NCBI GenBank assembly: GCA_003339415.1
Contig: PDHQ01000047.1
Span: 62,001-126,000 of the forward strand
Reading direction: 5' to 3'
From: Ophiocordyceps camponoti-saundersi (nom. inval.)
Lineage: Eukaryota; Ascomycota; Sordariomycetes; Hypocreales; Ophiocordycipitaceae
DNA length: 64,000 nt
Notes under the pieces: generated by a model
The model's database searches: none
Told to the model about the DNA's origin: nothing
The model's input: the letters and a program-made list of their open reading frames with translations, nothing else
Translations under genes and position numbers: made by a program
Shown: positions 47,278 to 58,105 of the stretch, piece after piece
Position numbering within the stretch: the stretch's first letter is position 1
How the letters are laid out: each line of letters opens with the position of its first letter

Positions 47278-49309
47278 CGCCCCGCCCCCCCCCCCCCCCC
47301 GCACGCANNNNNNNNNNCTTTGTTCTTTGGCCTCCTCTTGGGGGGGGGAAAGTCGGTTTCGGTTTTTGGGTAGTGGGTGTTTTTTCCTTCCAGGGTCCCC
47401 CCCCCCCCCCCCCCCCCCCGCCTGGGGATTCATCCATCTGATGACGATCCGTTGCTCTTTTCCCTCGGCTCTCTATATAGGAAGACCTGGGCTGCCACAT
47501 GCTGGACATGATCGTCTCTCTCTTCGGCAGACCGACTCTGGTTACCGCCCAGAGTGCCAAGGGGATCAGGGTCGAGCAGGCGTACGGGGGAGACGACACC
47601 TGCGACGTCATCATGAAGTTCGGACAGGGTTCAAGGCCCAGCATCATGGGCCACGTCCATCTCTCGCGCGTGGCCCATCGAGAGGAAGAGTCTCTGGTCA
47701 TGACCGGCACAAAGGGCACCTTCGCCCTGGAGGGCAGAGACGTCCGACTACGGGACAGCGCCGGGAACGAGACGTTTCACCTCCATGACACCTCGGCAAA
47801 GAGGTATGTCGTCTGTTCGATGCTTCACAAGTTCTCGGGTTGGATCACCGGCGCAGAGCCAGACTTTCCTGCCTCACTAGCCAATCTCCGGGAAACAGTT
47901 AGCCTCATGGAAACCATCCGCCGGTCCTACGGCAAGCCCCGGCTCGAGGCCTCACTGCATGGCGCGCACCATGTATGGCCGCTGCTCGGGCCCGAGTCAG
48001 AAGAGGCCGTCGTGCGCCAGATGCACTCTTCGCTGTCCATCTACAACCGGTCCGACGTGTACGAGACGTTCGAGGACCGGTGGTGTAAGATGCACGGCCT
48101 CAAGCATGCGCTGGTCTGCAGCTCTGGCACCGTCGCCATCCTCCACATGTTTGAGGCCCTCGATCTGCGGCCGGGGGATCAGGTTCTGTGCCCGGTATAT
48201 ACCTTCTTCGCCACGGCCTCTCCGCTGCTTCAGTATGGGGCCGTCCCCGTCTTCTGCGACGCCCTGGAGGACGGAAACCTGGACCCGGCCGAGGTTGCGA
48301 AGCGGACGACGGCCAAGACGAGGGCCGTCATCGTCACTCACATGTGGGGGTTGCCTTGTCGCATGCGAGAGATTGTAGACAAGGCCCGAGAGGTCGGCAT
48401 CAAGGTCCTCGAAGACTGCTCTCACGCTCACGGCGCCGTCGTAGAGGACAGGGTGGTGGGATCCTGGGGAGACATGGCCGCCTGGTCTCTGCAGGCCAAG
48501 AAGAACATCATGGGCGGGCAGGCGGGCGTCATGGCGACCAACTCGACCGACTACTATTCTCGCGCCATCCTCCACGGCCACTTCAACAAGCGGGCCAAGC
48601 AGGAAGTGCCGGGCAACCATCCCCTGCGGAAGTTCTGGCGTCAGTCCTCCGTCGCTCCTCTGTTATGCTCAAACTTTATTCCCCTGGAAGGCAGGCTAAC
48701 ACGTCCAGTCTCGCAGTCACCGGCCTCGGCCTTAACTTACGTGCCCATCCGCTGGCCATCGCCTTGGCAAACCAGCAGCTAGATCTCGCCCCGTCCCACG
48801 ACGCCCACAGACAAGCCTACGCCGCCTACGTGGAGAGCCGGCTCGGGGTGATCCCCTTCCTCAAGATGCCATCAGTGCGCGACAGGAAGCACGACAAGCA
48901 CGCATGGTACGCCTTCGTCATGCAATTCGACCCATCCAAGGCGCCGGCCGGCCTTACGCGCGACGACTTTGTCCGGAAGCTCGTCGAGGATCACGGGCTC
49001 CAAGAGGTAGACATACCCCGGTCGACGGGGCTGTTGAACGAACTACCGCTATTTACGCACTCGCACGAGGCCGTTCCGAGATTCGGGGACCGGCCGTGGT
49101 GCGAGATGCAGCCAACTTCCGAGTTCCCCAGGGCACAAGGCTTTTATAAGGCCGCCATCAAGTTGCCCATGTGGGCGACGGAAGGCGACAGACCCATCGT
49201 GGAGCATTACGTTAACAAGTTCTTGCTGGTTGCCCGGGAGGTTCTCGTGGATTCGTCGAGAGTGGGTGAGAGGAGTCGCGACAGCGGACTTGCACAAGCC
49301 AGGTTATAG
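46666..49309 (+). CDS. Bifunctional Gfo/Idh/MocA dehydrogenase - DegT/DnrJ/EryC1 aminotransferase
   Basis: Exons 46666-47196, 47481-48639 and 48717-49309 give 760 aa. Residues 1 to about 335 are a Gfo/Idh/MocA oxidoreductase: NAD(P)-binding VAIIGIGHRGYNTH, the EKPVAES motif, and the D-x3-H active-site block DLGCHMLD right after intron 1. Residues from about 341 are a PLP-dependent DegT-family sugar aminotransferase: SSGTVAI, EDCSHAHGA (Asp about 489 for the pyridine nitrogen) and WSLQAKKN with the Schiff-base Lys at about 518. In bacteria these activities are separate partners, for example StrI with StsC, RifL with RifK, or NtdC with NtdA. Together they oxidise a sugar or cyclitol hydroxyl and aminate the ketone. 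Intron 1 is unusually long (284 bp) because it contains poly-C runs and an N gap. Confidence 0.87.
47226..47420. repeat. Poly-C tracts flanking a 10-N gap inside an intron
   Basis: C runs of about 50, 20 and 20 bases (47226-47276, 47281-47300, 47398-47419) surround ten Ns at 47308-47317. Homopolymers of this size next to a fixed-length gap suggest an assembly or sequencing artefact. The flanking splice sites (GTAAGC at 47197, TATAG before 47481) are intact, so the coding model is not affected. Confidence 0.75.
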
Positions 49310-50079
49310 TTAGACGGGTTATATCCGTACATAAACGTACAGTTCTACATACATACATACATGTGTATATCCTCCTTTAAGCTGAAGGTTAATCGAGTTG
49401 AGGCTAAAAAGGGGGGAGAAGATCTGAGGAATATCCTTTCTTCACGTCAACTCATCGCCACTGTTGCATCCATGGTCCGAATGACACGATCCTCCTACCT
49501 AGAGAGCACTTTTGCATCTTGGCCAACGGCGAATCCAGAGTAGACTCCCGTTCGTCGGTCATCCGGCCGAGGGTTGATGACTCGGCCCTCTGCTTCTATG
49601 GGAAGTAGTCCGAGCATCGCCTGCGGGTAGGACTTACAGAGACAAGCATTGCATGAAACATTCGAGATCCAGGGGTGTTACTGCAACAGGCACACCCCGT
49701 GCCCTTGCTGTTCCCCGACGCACGGTATAAGCGGTTGGTGATCAATGCATTCTCGACTGTAGCATCACCCCAATGGAGAGGCTTGGCGCGGTGCAACTCG
49801 AACCCGGCCGCGGAACAGAACCCATCGAGAGCTTACATGTAGGCAGGCAGTCAGCTTAGATGCATCGAGCCCGGATCGTATTCATGATGATCCCGCATAT
49901 ATGTGTGGGTATGTCATGTAGTAGTAGGTGGTGGACGGACGGCAGTGGCCCGACGTCTTCCCTACCTACTGAAGCCCAACTTGTAGAAGCAAGGGCCTAT
50001 AAAGATACGCGCTTCGACTTCAAACAAGGCACAGCTCGATAGAAGAATAGCATACATCATAACCCCCCCCCCTTCAACC
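49310..50079. other. Intergenic spacer upstream of the methyltransferase
   Basis: This 770-bp region contains TATCCGTA at about 49321, a CATACATACATA run just after it, and a C-rich stretch (50062-50071) immediately 5' of the methyltransferase start. No gene is recognised. Confidence 0.45.
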
Positions 50080-50847
50080 ATGGCTAGCTTCACCCAAGTA
50101 AAGGACGACTACGACACCCAAGCCCAAGGGTACAATGAAGCCTCCCACCTGCCCTGCGGCATTCTCCAGAGGGAGCTCCTAGAGGTGGCACTGGGCGACT
50201 GCACGGGCCTAAGCGTCCTCGACTTCGGCGGCGGCTCCGGCCTCCACGCTCGCCAAGCCGTCGACGCCGGAGCCGCCGCCGTGGACATAATCGACCTCTC
50301 GCCCGGCATGCTACGGATTGCCGAAGAGACGGAGAAGCAGCTCGGCCGAGTCGGGAAGATCCGCTGCTTCGAGGCCGACGCCACCCAACCGCTCGACCAC
50401 CTGGGCCTACGAGACCAGTACGACGTCGTCATGTGCAACTTTTGCTTCGATCACGCGACGACGAGGGAGCAGCTCGAGGCCATGTGGCGCAACGTCACCT
50501 CTCTCCTCAAGCCGGCCGGCCGCTTCGTCGGCGCCAGGGTAGGCAACATGAAGAGCAAGGCCTGCGCCGACGGCAAGTACGGCGTCAGCTACAAGGACTT
50601 CCAGGACATACCCGGCGGCGTCCGATACCGCTACCGCGTCCACCTCAAGGAACCCGTCGAGTTCGAGGCCTGCTCCCTGGCTCTCAGCTATTCCGGAGAC
50701 ACCGAGATGCATAGAAAGTATGGCCTCGTCGATATCCAGGAGGTGCCCCTGACGAGCTCCAAGGCAGTTCGAGACGACCCTGGCTTCTGGAAGTTACTTG
50801 TCGATGACCCGAGCATTGCTGTCGTTACGGCGAGAAAGGCGTCTTGA
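50080..50847 (+). CDS. SAM-dependent class I methyltransferase
   Basis: A single exon encodes 255 aa. The Rossmann-type SAM site is clear: motif I VLDFGGGSGLHARQAVDAG, the acidic position after beta-2 (DIIDLSPGML), the motif II region IRCFEADATQP, and motif IV YDVVMCNFCFDH. The N-terminus (DDYDTQAQGYNEASHLP) resembles the cap of small-molecule methyltransferases. No targeting signal is visible. The ATG at 50080 sits in CAACCATGGCTAGC, a good fungal start context. It is the last recognisable gene of the putative cluster on this side and reads in the same direction as the NRPS and fusion genes. O- or N-methylation of the cluster product is a reasonable inference; the substrate is unknown. Confidence 0.85.
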   Translation: MASFTQVKDDYDTQAQGYNEASHLPCGILQRELLEVALGDCTGLSVLDFGGGSGLHARQAVDAGAAAVDIIDLSPGMLRIAEETEKQLGRVGKIRCFEADATQPLDHLGLRDQYDVVMCNFCFDHATTREQLEAMWRNVTSLLKPAGRFVGARVGNMKSKACADGKYGVSYKDFQDIPGGVRYRYRVHLKEPVEFEACSLALSYSGDTEMHRKYGLVDIQEVPLTSSKAVRDDPGFWKLLVDDPSIAVVTARKAS

Positions 50848-51145
50848 TAAGGTCGGGGAAACTGCCTTTTGGTCCTTCTGGCTGTTATTATCTCGACCTC
50901 GGTATCCTCTACGGAGGGATCGAGTTATTGTGGTTGCCCAATGCGTATTCTAGATGTGCTTAGTTGCATTTGCTGAAGCCAACGAGATGATATATGTATG
51001 TATGTATATAGTATATACAAAGGGCGCCGACTACGGCGAAGCCTTCAATGTGATTCGTTTCTCATTCTATCTAAAGTATAGTCGAAATTCTATATACTCT
51101 CTGCTCAAGTCTCGGTTGCTGGAACTTCAGCACCTAAGTACTAAG

Positions 51146-51152
51146 TAACTAC
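51146..51152. other. Target-site duplication, left copy (TAACTAC)
   Basis: The seven bases TAACTAC directly precede the left LTR and recur directly after the right LTR (57078-57084). Copia elements usually duplicate 5 bp, so one or two of the seven may match by chance. Confidence 0.75.
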
Positions 51153-51300
51153 TGTTGAGGGGGTTCACGTGACCAGCCCCGCTAGACCTCGCCCACCGGC
51201 ACACAACCTAGCCTAGCCATCCTAGCCTAGACCTAGCACACACATAATACACACATATCAGTGCACCCACCCGATAGCCTATGCCCACCTTATATCACCA
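51153..51300 (+). repeat. Left LTR of a copia element (148 bp)
   Basis: The LTR starts TGTTGAGGGGG and ends ATCACCA (TG...CA). It matches the right LTR (56930-57077) over its full length with five differences, all transitions of the CpA/TpG-to-TpA type and all in the last 45 bp, next to the internal region. The first 100 bp are identical in both copies. A CACGTG palindrome lies at 51166-51171. Confidence 0.9.
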
Positions 51301-54300
51301 TAGGTTATAAGCGCCTTCTAATACGCTTCCGCTACGCTAAAGTTCACGATACCTTTATTTTCCTACTTTTAGGCTTCTTTAATTAATTCGGAACGCTATA
51401 GTATAACGGAAAATTCTATACGTAAAATAAAAACGAAGAAAATTATTTTGCACTAATTTTAGCAGCGAAAAATTTAACTAGCCTTCTCGATCCGGAGGCA
51501 TAATATAAAATAATAAGAAAAAGCGCAAAATACGACGAATAATAGAATAAGATATCTTCGTCTTTTAGTAGTATAAAGCTTAAGGGCGCCGTAAGCTATA
51601 TTAAGTAGTATAGATCTCTTATAGCGGTAGCCTAAATTAATAAGGTAAAACTATTTATCTTCGATAATAAGGTTCCGACCCGACCTATCGATAAAGACGA
51701 AGCTATTAAATATAACGATAAAATAGAAATTGCTATAGGAATCGTCTTATAGTCCCTTTCCGGTAAAGCTATTAGTAGCATTACCCGGCTTAGCTAGGAT
51801 AAAAATACTATAGTATACGATATCTATCTTTTAGCTAAGAAATAGGCTAAAATATTAACGAAGATATAACCTCGATATATTCTTTAATATTAGTATTAGC
51901 TTAAGCTAAAAGATAATATAATTAAAGGTTAGAGAGCCTTTAAGAAAAACCTTTAAGGCCTTTAGAACTAGATTATTACGGATAAAGATATAAGGGCTAA
52001 TTTTAAAGAGATACTATATATCTACGCTTAGAAAGCTATTAATATTATCTAAACCCTATGCCCCGTTATCGCTAAGAAGTAGGATTACGATATAGATAGC
52101 CCTTTTAGGTTATCTTTTAACGATATTAATATATATATTTTATTACGAATCGCTAACTTCGAGATAAGCTGCGACTTATCGAGTAGAAAGGCACTTTCCG
52201 TAACCTAAGGTTAACCTTAGAAGAAGAAGCCGGAGAATAAGGGTAACGGTAATAACGGTAATAATAATAATAAGCCGAAGCTATCGTTATTAAACTCGGA
52301 GATACGTATCGTGCCTTATATACCGAAGCGTACGAATATAACGAACGAGATTATAACCCTCTCTTACTACGGCTATAACGTCTATCTAGGAGGTTATATT
52401 TACTTAAAGGAATAATACTAGGTTCTCTACCCTAAGCTCCGGCCGCCACCTATTCCTAGGTAACGTAGGAATAGTAACGCGAGTTCTATAGGTAGTAGCG
52501 CGGATATAATATCGGCAGGGAAAAGCACCGTAGCTTATATTATTAATACTACCCTTAAAGGTTACGATAGCCCTATTTTATAGAACGCTATAGTTATCGA
52601 TACTAGCTATACCTTATACCTCTTTAATAATAAGGGATAGTTTAATTAATACGAAGAATTTAATAGCCCTTAATGCTTTATAGCGTCGAATAGCAAGCCC
52701 TTATTCTACTACGGCTAAGGCAGCGTTATAATTATAGCTTCTAACGGCTATTCGATTACCTTTAAAGAGGTATTTTATAGTATAGATATCCTAGTTAATC
52801 TCGTCTCCGCTAATTAGCTTAATCGTAAGGAAATCCGTATTAATAGCGAAGGTATACGCTTTTAATAACGAGGACGCACCGTCTGCTACCTCTCTTAGAT
52901 CGGCGGCGTTACTAATATTACGGGAGCTAAGGCTCTAAAGCTTCTTATAATAGCTACCTTACCTATAAAAGAAAAGGAAGTCGATTATATAATAATATAT
53001 CGACGCCTTAGGCACGTAAGTAAAGATAGGATCCTCGAGGCCTGCCGTAAATCCGGCCTCACGATTAAGAAGAATACCTTCGAATTATTCTACTACTAAG
53101 CTTGCTAACTTAGAAAAGTAGATACCGTAATTAGTTAAGATCCCGCTATTCTACCTATAAGTTTCCTATAATATATCTTCTAAGATTTTATCTAATATTC
53201 TCTAATAGCTTATAAGGGTTATCGGTATACGCTTTACGGAATCGATACTTATACTAACTATTACTAGGTTCTCTTTACGAAGACCCGTAATAAAGCCTTT
53301 AAACGGCTTAAAGCGTAGAAACGTAGCGTTAATACTATTATAGGAGGCTATTATATCTAAATTATAAGATTCGATAACGCCCTTAAATTTATATAATAGA
53401 AAATTAGAAATTAGGCCGTAAACGAAGGCTTTATTTTGCGAACTTATGCCCCTTATACCCTAGCTTAGAACGGCCGAGCCGAACGCGCTAAGCGCACTTT
53501 AATAAATACCGCGAGGGCTATATATATCGAGACGAAGCTGCCCGAGAAATTATAGCCGTTTTTTATCGATACTAGCGCCTACGTGCAAAATTTACTTCTA
53601 TCGTCGACTAACCCGAAGAATTAGAGCCCTATTAAGATAGTAATAGCCGCGATCCGTATACCCTATAAATATTCGATTAAATATATACGATTATAGGGTT
53701 ATAAGGTATACGTCGTTATCCCTCCTTAATATCGAATTTAGAGCGCTAAAATAGCCCCTCAAGCTAAGGAAGGCCGCCTCGTCGGTATAGAAGGCCTTCA
53801 CGGACATATCTATAAGATCTATCTGCCCGAAGAAGATAAGATTATTAGGGCTAGAGACGTTAGATTCTATAACCCGGCCGATATAAAGCTCGATTAAATA
53901 GTTAAATACGTTATAGAACCCGAGATTAAGGAAGATTAGGAAGATTAACTTAATAAAGACGAATTCTTCTAATTCGGACCTAACGATATTAATAATAATA
54001 ATAACGATAATAATTATAATCGTCCTAGCGATCGAGGCTTATAAGAGCTTGCTAGTAACCCTAAGGCGGGAAACGCACCTAATTTAGGTAATAAAACCGC
54101 AGGCCTTTCTTAATCCGAAGAGCCGGCTACGCCTCCTAATATAATATAATTCCTTATGCCTAATTAGACGCCCGGCGCCCGATTTAACGATTTGGCCGAT
54201 AAAGAAGCTCCTCCGTAAGCTAAGCTAAGGAATAGAGCTACGATACCTATAACTAATCGAAAGACCCGATTAGCGACGGTAGCTATAGCTAATTCTACTA

Positions 54301-56929
54301 CTAACGCCGTCTTCCGCGATATCGATAAAGAAGAGGTAGAGATTCCCGACTTCGTCCTTCTAATTAACGCCGTATTTAACGTTTTAATACTATTAACGCC
54401 TAAGGGCTAGTAGGATATCCGTAAGCGATCCGATTATCTCTCCTATTAGCGCCTAGCGATAAATACCGAAATTAAAGCTTTTTATAGTCGATAGACCTAA
54501 GATCTTATTAATCGACCTATCGGTAAGTAAGTTCTACCTAGTAAATAGGTATTTACGATAAAAACGCCCGAGAATAAAGCTATAATTACTAAGGCACGCT
54601 AGTACGTGAAAGGGGATAAAGAAAAGGCCTTACACTCTATCGAGGACCTCTACGCTACTATTATATACCTCTCTTCCGTTCGAGTCTTCTTATCGATCGT
54701 AGTATCTTAAGATCTCGAATAGTAATAATTTAACGTCGTAAACGCGTTCGTTAACGCCCCTTATTAGGAGGAATTTTTCGTCGATTAGCCGTATCTCTTC
54801 GAAGACGGCACGAATCGAGTATATAGGCTTAATCGAGCCCTATACGGCCTTAAGTTATCTCCCGCGATATAGTTTACCTACGCTAGCGAGGCCCTTAAAC
54901 GCTATAGATAGTAGTAACTTAAATCCGAGTTCTATATCTATATATACCCTAAGGGATTTATTATACTCCTTTACGTTAATAATACTATAATTATAGCGCC
55001 TATAGCCGCTCTTATAGATAAGGGAAAGGGCATTTTAAAGGAATTATAGGATTTACGTAACTTAAGCGAACTTACTACCTTCTTAGGCTTATAATTCCGT
55101 AGGAACCGTGCTACGTATATAATCTACGTGCACTAAGAGAAATATACTAGTAAAATACTCGAATTGTTCGGCGAAGGCGTTACGAACGCTATATAAACGC
55201 CCTAGCCGCTTAAGGTTAAAATACCCGCTAATTAGAAGATATAGCCGCTCGCGATACCTTAAAAAGAATAGCTAAAAAGGATAGGTAGCATAAATTATCT
55301 CTCTAATAGTATAAGGCCTAACTTAGCCTTTACGAATAGCAAATTATACGAAGGTAACCTTAATCCGACCGCCTCGCACTTTCTTATATAGAAGAATTTA
55401 ATACGATACCTTTACGGTACGAAGAGCCTAGGCCTTACGCTCGGAGGTACTTATAGCTCTTAAGATTTAAAACCTCGTATCTTTATAGATACCTCTTTTA
55501 TAGATAATTTATATATAAGATACTCGATAGCCGGATATATCGTTTTTATTAGCATAGGCCCCGTATACTAGAAATCGAAACGGCAGATACTTATAACGCT
55601 ATCGTTAACGGAGGCCGAATTTATTAATTTAACGCCTATAAGTATAAGCCTAATCTAGATAAACGAGATTCTTAAGAACTTAAAGCTACCGTAGTAATAG
55701 ACGCCTATACTTATATTTACCGATAGCCTTAACGCTAAAGCTATCGCCCTTAATAAGTTTAAAGTAGCCCGAATAAGGTATATTAATATACGATATAAAT
55801 AGATTATTAATCGCGTAGAAAAGCGATTCTTTACGATCTAGTATATCGGCATAGCCGATATAGCCGTAAATAGCCTTATAAAGCCTCTGCAGCGTCTCTA
55901 ATACGCTAAATTTATCTATATATTATATCTTTCTAACTTGAAGATTATAATCTTGCCCTCTAAGGCTAAAAATAATATAAAGGGCAGCCCTCGTGCGCTA
56001 TTAGATAAGCTTAGGGCGTCCGATAATAAAGCCCGCGATATACTTATACTACCCGATAACGAAGGCACTAATACCGAACGAACCGATCGATCGAATCGAC
56101 AACCTAATAAATAATATAGTATAAGATTTCTATTACCGGGGGATCCCGTACCTAAAGGGGGGATCTTAAGGAAGAAGAGTAATTAGCGTCGCGCTACGGC
56201 TATTAATTAAGACGGGACGGATCGTTCTAGAGAGGCAGGTATCGATTAAGAGAGGACGGATAAGGCATATCGCGATTATTAGCCTTATCGTTAGCCCGGC
56301 TTCGTGCCGCCACCGATCCCGCGATATATGCCCTTTAATACGCCTCTAAGCGATTATTACGGCCTTAAAAGTATTAATAGCAGGCACCTTTAGGCCCCTT
56401 ACTATTAGATATATTAACTCGCACGATTTTAGCGGCATTTCCCTGCTAAGCGATACGAATAACGATACCTCTCTCTATATATATATATACTACCGTGAGG
56501 CTTATAGCCTATCTTTAACCCCTAGCCTAAAGAGGAATTTTCCTTTAAATTAGGCCTCTTAATACTCTTTATATAAGCGTTTTAACCCCTCTTAACGGCT
56601 TAATTTAACCTTCTTAACGGCTTAATTTAACCTTCTTAACGGCTTAGATTAACCTATTCAAGGCCCCTTAAGAGTAGCTTAGAGAGGCCTATTCCTACTA
56701 TTTTCTACTATTTCCTTTACTAATCGACCGATCCGGAACGGAATAACCCTATCCGGGACCTAATTTAATCTCTCAGATCCTATTTTTTATTGCGTTTTTA
56801 AGCTATTTAAGCCCTTTGCCGGCCCTTTAAGAAAAGCCCAAAAACGCTATTTTTGCTGTTTTGTTGTTTTCCGCGCTTTGCGGCACGGGATGACTATTTT
56901 CCGCTCGTTTGAGCGGGCCTGAAGGGGGG
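51301..56929 (+). pseudogene. Degraded copia gag-pol coding region
   Basis: No frame stays open for more than a short distance. Stops are almost all TAG/TAA created from TGG, CAG or CAA by C-to-T (or G-to-A) change. Domain order is gag (52.2-52.5 kb, with a possible mutated zinc-knuckle-like stretch), pre-integrase, integrase, reverse transcriptase, RNase H. Mutation density falls off after about 56.8 kb, where CpA and TpG reappear. The description is of remnants only. Confidence 0.8.
56588..56655 (+). repeat. Short tandem repeat inside the retroelement
   Basis: The unit CTTAACGGCTTAATTTAACCTT is repeated about three times with small changes (the last copy has AGATTAACC). It lies in the non-coding 3' part of the element, before the polypurine tract. 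Confidence 0.75.
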
Positions 56930-57077
56930 TGTTGAGGGGGTTCACGTGACCAGCCCCGCTAGACCTCGCCCACCGGCACACAACCTAGCCTAGCCATCCT
57001 AGCCTAGACCTAGCACACACATAATACACACACATCAGTGCACCCACCCGATGGCCTGTGCCCACCTTGTGTCACCA
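56930..57077 (+). repeat. Right LTR of the copia element (148 bp)
   Basis: The LTR starts TGTTGAGGGGG immediately after the polypurine tract and ends GTCACCA. It keeps C and G at all five positions where the left copy carries T or A, so it appears essentially unmutated. Confidence 0.9.
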
Positions 57078-57084
57078 TAACTAC
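57078..57084. other. Target-site duplication, right copy (TAACTAC)
   Basis: Same seven bases as at 51146-51152, directly after the CA end of the right LTR. Confidence 0.75.
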
Positions 57085-58105
57085 TAACCTTGGGGTTCAG
57101 TCTACCTACCTATGCATAGGCCGCATACCGCACCTCGGGTTGTCCAATGATAGAGAGACCAGCCGGGTAGCGCAAATCTCTTTGGGAAGCGGCAAGATAG
57201 AGAGACTCTTCATAGAGAACTGTGACAGAACTCCCTCGCTACTCCTCCGTAGGTTACATGTCTAGGTAGGTAGGGGAGTGAGGCTTGTTTCCAGTAACTC
57301 GCGCGGCGCCTCGACGGCCTCGAAGTCGATGCTCACTCGATAACCAGGTTCTTCTCGACGAAGAAGAGACGCCAGGCAGCTACATCGACATGCACACATA
57401 CATACACTGTTTCCGTTGCGAAACGCTACCAGCATCGAGCCATACGATAGCCTGTTCACCTACCGTGAACAAACATCGTCCGTATCTGACTCAGCGTTCT
57501 GGGACCATAATCCACGACGATGCTCGTGAACGGGGCTGATGGTACTTTGTGCTCTGACCAATTTCACAGCGTTGCAGGAATCACCAGGTCCAAGCTTGCC
57601 TAACAATCGGCATCACCTCGACTCGACGCCGCTCAACAGCTGAACGTGGGTGGGACAGGGTTCAACTTCGTCGTCGTCCGCTCATCCATCATCTACTATG
57701 GAAAGGGCCCACAGACTAGCCCGTAGAGAAGCAAACGTCTTCGCCCGCCAGCAGCTATTTCTTTCACGAAGCTCTGTGAGTCCCGTTCCCAACTCCAATT
57801 GACCTGACGAGTCGCTCAAAACGCTATCGCCAGTCGCACTGTCGCATGAGCCAAGGCCGTAGTTCAAATCTTCTTTCGTAGAGCGCACATGAAGAACTTC
57901 ACGGTCGAACCCATGGACCGACGGTTTGCCCCTTTTTTTTTTCATTTTTTTTTTAAATTTCATTCAAGGCCTCAAGTTGAGGCAACATGAGTCGCCCTCG
58001 TCTCGATCAGTGCTGCCCAAGTCGAGGTGACGTGAGTCGCCCTTGTCTCGGCACATGCAGCCAAGTGATACCGCCCTCGCTACCAACTCCGTCCCGATTC
58101 CTCTT
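57085..58105. other. Intergenic region downstream of RPL33
   Basis: About 1 kb lies between the retroelement and the eL33 stop. It contains T-rich runs at 57930-57960 and a two-copy 45-bp tandem repeat. No gene is recognised; the open frame at 57682-57963 (-) begins in poly-Lys from a homopolymer and has no domain. Confidence 0.5.
57971..58061. repeat. Two-copy tandem repeat of 45 bp
   Basis: The segments 57971-58015 and 58016-58060 share the block CAAGTYGAGGYRACRTGAGT followed by CGCCCTYGTCTCG. They differ mainly by transitions in the shared part and more widely at the 3' end. The repeat lies in the presumed 3' untranslated or terminator region of RPL33. Confidence 0.6.

Larger units (their letters stand above)
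51153..57077 (+). mobile_element. Ty1/copia LTR retrotransposon, RIP-degraded
   Basis: The 5.9-kb element has 148-bp LTRs, a target-site duplication, and a polypurine tract (GAAGGGGGG) directly before the right LTR. The internal part is extremely AT-rich with few CpA/TpG dinucleotides left. Degraded gag-pol can still be read on the + strand. A pre-integrase Y-R-R-L-R-H-V-S lies near 52999-53030 (from an expected WHRRLGHVS) and N-G-R-A-E-R-A of the integrase near 53469. The reverse-transcriptase N-V-V-N-A-F-V-N-A-P lies near 54730-54762. An RNase H-like T-D-S-L-N-A-K stretch and a copia-typical A-D-I...L-I-K-P-L end lie near 55715-55890. Integrase before reverse transcriptase defines copia. 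TGG codons have become TAG throughout. The element is dead and marks the right edge of the cluster. Confidence 0.9.

Noticed and set aside
57682..57963. 93-aa open frame (-) beginning with a Lys-rich stretch
   Set aside because: The start is encoded by a homopolymer run and no domain or splice support is visible.
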